The translations under genes and the position numbers were made by a program. Shown here in pieces: positions 1 through 4,165 of a stretch of DNA of 6,753 nt. Where the stretch lies: NCBI GenBank assembly GCA_903853185.1, contig CAINSX010000209.1, forward strand, positions 1 to 6,753, written 5' to 3'. This DNA is from an uncultured Opitutia bacterium (GTDB lineage: Bacteria; Verrucomicrobiota; Verrucomicrobiia; Opitutales; UBA953). How positions within the stretch are numbered: position 1 is the stretch's first letter; each line of letters starts with the position of its first letter. Below the pieces are notes generated by a model. It saw nothing but the letters and a program-made list of their open reading frames with translations, was not told the DNA's origin and did no database searches.

Positions 1-1432
1 CGGCCTCAGCGTGACCTCGGGCCTCGGCGGCGTGACCTCGGCGGTCTATACCAGCGTGCCGTTCGCGCCCCCGCTTTCCCTCGCCCAGTATACGCACGCC
101 AACTTCGGCCTCCGCGACCAGGAACCCCTCTTCCAGATTGGCAACAGCTTCGCCCCCCTGAACGTCAACATCGCAAGCACCTATTATACGGACGGGCTCT
201 GCGCCATCGCTAACCATGACCATGCTTGGATGGCCAATTCGGCGATCTACGACCGCTTCTTCCTTTCGGGCGCCGCGCCGGCCATCAACCGCAGCAAAGT
301 CGTCACGGAGACCAAGCCATTGACCACGGTGCTGGACGAATTCGCCGCCGGCACCGGCCGGCTCGCCAACCCACGGACGAAACTGTTCGTCAACCGCGAC
401 CCGGTCACCGTACGGGCCATGCTCGCCGACCATCGACGGATCGCCGGAACCATCCTGTCCGACGGCACGTTCAATGTGAACAGCACCTCGGTCGACGCCT
501 GGGCCGCGCTGCTGGCGAGCGCGAAGCGCAACGTGATGGGGTCAGCCACCGAGCTCCTGCCCGGTACCGACAAGAACGCCCGATTCCCCCGGGCCGCCCG
601 CGCCGACAGCGCCGACTACAATTACAAGATGGCCTTCAACGACAAGAAGGCCTGGACCGGACTGGCGACCTTGGACGACGCCCAGATCAAACTACTGGCG
701 AAATCGATCGTCGAGGAGACTCGCATGCGCATCCGCTACAACCATCGCTATCAATACGGCATCAAGACGGGGCTGGACGTCCATTACGTGATCAAGAATC
801 GCGGCGTCGAAGTCCCGCTGCCGTACATCGGGCTGGCCCAGTTCGTGAACCGCTTCAACTGCGGCGCCTACCCCAACCAAGTCTCCTTCCAAGGCTGCCT
901 GCAGAACGCCATCCTACGCGCCGACGTCGATGGCGCCAACCTCTCGAATCGCAATTCACCGATGACCTCGGCGCCCTATTACGACGAGAACAAGCTCACG
1001 GCCGTCCCCTCCAATTCCGGCCCTGGCCTCATTCCTTACGTCGCCAACGGCTACAATGTGAATGCGGCCGACCCGCGGACAGGAACCTATAAAAGCCACT
1101 CGCTCCGGGCGGCACCGACGTCCTTGATGCAATCCGATATCCTGGAAGCCGTGGGCTCATCGCTCAGCACCCGCTCGGACACGTTCGTCATCCGCTGCTA
1201 CGGCGACGTGACAGACCCGCTCGACCCATCCCGCACCCTGGCGGGCTGCTGGCTCGAAGCCGTCGTGCAGCGCATCCCGGAGTTCTGCGACCCGAGCCAG
1301 CCGCCCGAGACCGAGGTTAGCAAACCAACCGATGGGCAGCTGCACAACCCGTTGCTCAATCAGATCAACCGCACCCTAGGACGCCGGTTTGTCATCCTTT
1401 CCACCCGCACGCTCACGCAGAAGGACCTATGA
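1..1432 (+). CDS. Verru_Chthon cassette protein A, C-terminal part (5' end outside window)
   Basis: Partial gene: the frame is open from base 2, so the GTG at 11 is an internal valine. Residues below are counted from that codon; 473 are visible before TGA at 1430. I recognise the Verru_Chthon A family (TIGR02600, from memory) by several segments: a VPxAPPLSLxQxxHANxG-like start (16-33), the NHDHAWMANSAIYDRFF block (68-84), FNVNSTSVDAW (154-164), PYIGLAQFVNR (271-281), LSTRSDTFVIRCYG (385-398) and EAVVQR (416-421). Full-length members are much longer, about a thousand residues, with an N-terminal membrane segment that would lie upstream. The family sits with prepilin-like proteins B, C and D, so an envelope or pilus-like role is likely, but no biochemical function is established that I know of. 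The motif order resembles GspK (see findings). Its stop codon overlaps the next gene's start (ATGA). Six cysteines (64, 284, 296, 396, 413, 426) are present. Family assignment is fairly sure; function is open. Confidence 0.85.
   Translation, partial: GLSVTSGLGGVTSAVYTSVPFAPPLSLAQYTHANFGLRDQEPLFQIGNSFAPLNVNIASTYYTDGLCAIANHDHAWMANSAIYDRFFLSGAAPAINRSKVVTETKPLTTVLDEFAAGTGRLANPRTKLFVNRDPVTVRAMLADHRRIAGTILSDGTFNVNSTSVDAWAALLASAKRNVMGSATELLPGTDKNARFPRAARADSADYNYKMAFNDKKAWTGLATLDDAQIKLLAKSIVEETRMRIRYNHRYQYGIKTGLDVHYVIKNRGVEVPLPYIGLAQFVNRFNCGAYPNQVSFQGCLQNAILRADVDGANLSNRNSPMTSAPYYDENKLTAVPSNSGPGLIPYVANGYNVNAADPRTGTYKSHSLRAAPTSLMQSDILEAVGSSLSTRSDTFVIRCYGDVTDPLDPSRTLAGCWLEAVVQRIPEFCDPSQPPETEVSKPTDGQLHNPLLNQINRTLGRRFVILSTRTLTQKDL
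2..40 (+). repeat. Short in-frame imperfect tandem repeat at the left edge
   Basis: Bases 2-19 encode GLSVTS and bases 20-40 encode GLGGVTS. The units share GGCCTC and GTGACCTCGG exactly and differ by AGC versus GGCGGC. More units could lie upstream of the window. It may be only a Gly/Ser/Thr-rich linker in the Verru_Chthon A protein. Confidence 0.4.
1419..1425 (+). promoter_or_regulatory. Ribosome binding site for the 335-residue secreted protein
   Basis: AGAAGGA lies inside the last codons of the upstream gene and ends 3 bases before ATG at 1429. The spacing is short. Together with the ATGA overlap of stop and start, it supports initiation at 1429 and translational coupling to the upstream gene. 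Confidence 0.6.
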
Positions 1433-2436
1433 TCGCCCGCACCGCCCTCCTGCTATCGCTCCTCTCGGCATCCCTCTCCGCCCAGTCCGCCGACAAGCCC
1501 GGGGTGACCATCCACTTCCGAGCGCTCGCCTTCGATGAGGCAATCCCTGGCGCCAGTTACCTTGAGGGCGAGACGCTACGTCGTCTCAGTATCTCGAACA
1601 ACGCCTTCACCCCTGAGATCAGCTATAAAGGGCCGCATACGCTACGCTTCATCACCATCGACGATGAGACGTTGAATCCACGGCCCCTCTCGCCCGACAT
1701 GGCGGCAGCCCTCCAACGCCTGCGCCGAGCCCAAGCGGTCACCTTGCAGGCTTCAGACGAGTTTGCGCAGATTACCCGCTTGCTCAATACACTCAACCTG
1801 CAGACCACCGAGCGCGCCCGCAAACCCTCCACCGGGGACCAAGCCCAGATCGAGGCGCTCAACGGAAGGCTCCGGGAACTCTCCGGCATCCTCGCCTCAG
1901 CATCGAAGGAGACCGAAGATACCAATCTCCTGATCCTGAGGCTGGAATCCGTGCCCAAAGAGCCACCGAAAGAGCTTAAGAAAAAAAGCGGCAAGGCTCC
2001 CCGGCCGACCTCGACGCCCACGGCTGAATACACCTTTCAAAAAGACGGAAAATACCTGCTACTCTTCTCTTCGGGCGGCAACGGTCACCAGATCCTCGCC
2101 TTAGATGACGCCGAGGGAGCTTTCCCTTACGGCTCCTTCCAGTTCATTAACCTCACCGGCAAGGACCTGGAGCTACGTTACCCTGATCGCAAGGTCACGC
2201 TCCGTTCGAACGCGCGCGCCGTCGTCAAAAATCCGACGTCGGACCATCAATACGCCTTGGCCGAAATCTACAGCAAAGCCGACGACGGCTACGACCTCGG
2301 TCATGTCTACCGCTCGCTGCAACAGCCGAACTTACGCTCGCTCGTCTTCCTCCTCCCGATCTCCGATGAGCCGCATGCAATCCACAGCAAGACCATCGAG
2401 GATCGACGGCCGGCAGAACCCGCGGGCGCGAAGTGA
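1429..2436 (+). CDS. Secreted protein of unknown function, coupled to Verru_Chthon A
   Basis: 335 residues, complete. I do not recognise a named family. Residues 1-21 look like a Sec signal peptide: R4, then the hydrophobic core ALLLSLLSASL, with cleavage likely after A18 or A21. There is no lipobox cysteine. Residues 24-78 look beta-rich (VTIHFRALAFDEAIPG, then SYKGPHTLRFI). Residues about 86-175 are predicted largely helical and rich in Leu, Gln, Glu and Arg, possibly coiled coil. A Lys/Pro-rich linker (176-198) follows. Residues 199-325 form a second beta-rich module containing YLLLFSSGGNGHQILALDD, then AFPYGSFQFINLTGKDLELR, and near the end LRSLVFLLP. From memory, similar two-module secreted proteins with an FxxGSxxFxNLT segment occur near Verru_Chthon cassettes in this phylum; I could not check this. 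The mature protein has no cysteine, unlike its neighbour. The start is set by the ATGA overlap, the ribosome site and the signal peptide. A periplasmic or exported partner of the cassette is inferred. Confidence 0.9.
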   Translation: MIARTALLLSLLSASLSAQSADKPGVTIHFRALAFDEAIPGASYLEGETLRRLSISNNAFTPEISYKGPHTLRFITIDDETLNPRPLSPDMAAALQRLRRAQAVTLQASDEFAQITRLLNTLNLQTTERARKPSTGDQAQIEALNGRLRELSGILASASKETEDTNLLILRLESVPKEPPKELKKKSGKAPRPTSTPTAEYTFQKDGKYLLLFSSGGNGHQILALDDAEGAFPYGSFQFINLTGKDLELRYPDRKVTLRSNARAVVKNPTSDHQYALAEIYSKADDGYDLGHVYRSLQQPNLRSLVFLLPISDEPHAIHSKTIEDRRPAEPAGAK

Positions 2437-2439
2437 TCA
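2434..2439. other. Convergent stop codons back to back (TGATCA)
   Basis: The plus-strand TGA (2434-2436) directly abuts the recJ stop, TCA on this strand (2437-2439). Together they form the palindrome TGATCA. There is no intergenic base and no GC-rich hairpin with a T run on either side, so each transcript must either end by another route or run antisense into the opposing gene. Confidence 0.95.
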
Positions 2440-4149
2440 GGAGGCGTAGCGCCAGTCGAGGATCTCAGCCTGCGGGATCCGGCGTCCCTGCCAGCGATTC
2501 CACTGCAGCTTGACGGCCATCTCGATCGCCTTGCCGGGTTCCGGCATGCGGTCAGCCATGCGCCAAGCGACGAAGTTCAGGCGCCGACCTCCGCTGAGCG
2601 GAAGCTGATGGCGGAAATTGCCTTCACCGAAGGGCGTAGGCGGGCGATCGAAGACGAAGCCCTTGAAGCCGAAGACCGGCTCGCTATTCCCTTCGCCGAA
2701 CGGCTGTAGCAGGTCGAGATCGTCGAGCAGCTGGTCGGTCACCTCGGAAGGCTTGATCCAATGGGCGATATCGATGTCGCGTCCGTCGACCTGGACAACC
2801 CCGGCGAGCTTCTGAGCTTCGACCGCGGCGGCAAAGCGCGCGCGAAAGGCCTCGACATCGCTGACATTGAGCGAGACCCCGACGGCCATCGGATGGCCAC
2901 CATAAGTCTTAAGCAGATCGGCGCAGACGCCGAGGGCTTCGACGAGGTTGGTGCCCGGGACGCTGCGGCCGGAACCCTTGGCGCTCTCCCCTTCCTTACC
3001 GAGGACAATGACGGGGCGATCGAGTGCGCGGCAGATTTTTCCGGCGGCGATACCGACGACTCCGGGATGCCAGTCGCCATGGACGACATAACCGGCGAGG
3101 TCACCCATCGCCTTGGCCTGGGCCATGGCTTCTTCGGTGACCTTCTTGTCGATCTCCTGGCGTTCGCGGTTGATGGCATCCAGCTGCGCGGCGTCGCGCA
3201 GACAGTCAGCCGGATCGTCGGAGAGCAGCAGACGCAGCGGCAACGAGGCGTCGGCGAGACGGCCGCTGGCGTTGATACGCGGGCCGATACGATACGAGAC
3301 GTCGACCGAGGTGAGCACCCCGCCCGGCTCCATCCCGCTGACGGCGATGAGGGCGCGCACCCCTTGGCGGCGGGCTTCGCCGAGAGCCTTGAGTCCGTGG
3401 GCGGCGAGGATGCGGTTTTCCGTGCGGAGAGGTACCAGGTCGGCGATCGTGCCGAGGGCGGCCAGATCGAGATAATCCTTCACCGCGATACTCGTACCGC
3501 GTTCGTCGCCGGCGAGGCGGAGCACCTTGAGCACGCCATGGACGAGTTTGAAGACGAGTCCAGCGGTGCAGAGCGTCTGCCAAGGGGCGTCTTCAGCGTC
3601 GTTGACGCGAGGGTTGACCAATGTGCAGGTCACGCGGGTCTCCTTGGCCACGTGGTGGTCGACCACAATGACATCGACCCCCTCCGCGCGAAGGCGATCC
3701 ACCTCTGGCTTGGAGTTCGTGCCGCAATCGAGGGCGACGAAGAGCTGGGGCTTCGCTTCGGCGAGCACGCGTTCGAGGGCGGCCATCGAAAGTCCATAGC
3801 CTTCCTCGAGGCGGCGAGGGACGAAGTATTCCGGGTGCGCGCCGATGCGGCGGAGGAAGTGGACGAGCATCGCGGTACTCGAGACACCATCCACATCGTA
3901 GTCACCGAGGATGGCGATACGCTCGCCCTTGGAGGCGGCGAGCACGAGACGTTCGGCGGCTTCGCGCAGGCCCCCGACCGCGAACGGGTCGGAGACGTGG
4001 GCGAGCTGCGGGCGGAGATGACGCTCCGCCTCGGCCTCGTCCGCGAAGGAGCGGGCGAGGACAGTGGCCAAGGGTTCGGAAACCCCCAGCGCGGCCGCGA
4101 TCCGTCGGGCAAGCCCGGCGTCCGCAGCCCGGTGAGACCAGGCGGCCAT
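2437..4149 (-). CDS. recJ: Single-stranded-DNA-specific 5'-3' exonuclease RecJ
   Basis: 570 residues, close to the 577 of E. coli RecJ, so full length. RecJ degrades single-stranded DNA 5' to 3' in RecF-type recombination, mismatch repair and fork processing; it is a cytoplasmic, metal-dependent DHH phosphoesterase. Motifs in order: LGDYDVDGVSSTAML (81-95, motif I), ALDCGTN (139-145, motif II with D141), VVDHHV (162-167, the DHH triad D164-H165-H166), ALGTIADLVPL (231-241, with D237), then the GPRINASGRL core segment (289-298). The DHHA1 domain has GDWHPGVVGIAAGKI (358-372), GSGRS (392-396) and GGHPMAVG (417-424). A C-terminal OB-like domain begins near LQPFGEGNSEPVF (481-493). All expected metal-binding Asp and His residues are present. 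The ATG at 4149 follows the secDF stop after 14 bases, so recJ is probably in an operon with secDF. Motif II reads DCGTN where many RecJ proteins have DNGI, which is a tolerated variation. Confidence 0.97.
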   Translation of the reverse strand: MAAWSHRAADAGLARRIAAALGVSEPLATVLARSFADEAEAERHLRPQLAHVSDPFAVGGLREAAERLVLAASKGERIAILGDYDVDGVSSTAMLVHFLRRIGAHPEYFVPRRLEEGYGLSMAALERVLAEAKPQLFVALDCGTNSKPEVDRLRAEGVDVIVVDHHVAKETRVTCTLVNPRVNDAEDAPWQTLCTAGLVFKLVHGVLKVLRLAGDERGTSIAVKDYLDLAALGTIADLVPLRTENRILAAHGLKALGEARRQGVRALIAVSGMEPGGVLTSVDVSYRIGPRINASGRLADASLPLRLLLSDDPADCLRDAAQLDAINRERQEIDKKVTEEAMAQAKAMGDLAGYVVHGDWHPGVVGIAAGKICRALDRPVIVLGKEGESAKGSGRSVPGTNLVEALGVCADLLKTYGGHPMAVGVSLNVSDVEAFRARFAAAVEAQKLAGVVQVDGRDIDIAHWIKPSEVTDQLLDDLDLLQPFGEGNSEPVFGFKGFVFDRPPTPFGEGNFRHQLPLSGGRRLNFVAWRMADRMPEPGKAIEMAVKLQWNRWQGRRIPQAEILDWRYAS

Positions 4150-4160
4150 GTGCGGGGCGA

Positions 4161-4165
4161 CCCTT
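4161..4165 (-). promoter_or_regulatory. Weak ribosome binding site for recJ
   Basis: AAGGG on the minus strand overlaps the TAA stop of secDF and ends 11 bases before the recJ ATG. The match is weak and the spacing long. Ribosomes terminating on secDF could re-initiate here. No better purine run lies closer to the start. Confidence 0.4.

Noticed and set aside
11..13. GTG as the start codon of the Verru_Chthon A gene
   Set aside because: The frame is open to base 2, the following sequence has no signal or membrane segment, and family members are much longer.
226..1092. A 288-codon plus-strand frame overlapping the Verru_Chthon A gene
   Set aside because: Very rich in Arg, Gln and Pro, typical of a shifted frame of a GC-rich gene, and it overlaps a frame with recognisable family motifs.
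1981..1987. Run of seven A in the secreted-protein gene, possible slippage or frameshift site
   Set aside because: It encodes Lys-Lys within a Lys-rich linker, the codon phase does not give a standard -1 slippery heptamer, and the normal frame continues with beta-rich sequence to a well-placed stop.
2393..2409. Seven-pair minus-strand hairpin (one G-U pair, loop UCC) 28 bases past the recJ stop
   Set aside because: The stem is short and is followed by TCTTGCTG rather than a T run, so it is not a convincing terminator.
2439..2444. Perfect AGGAGG on the plus strand just after the secreted-protein stop
   Set aside because: No ATG, GTG or TTG follows at usable distance. It is the complement of the last codons and stop of recJ.
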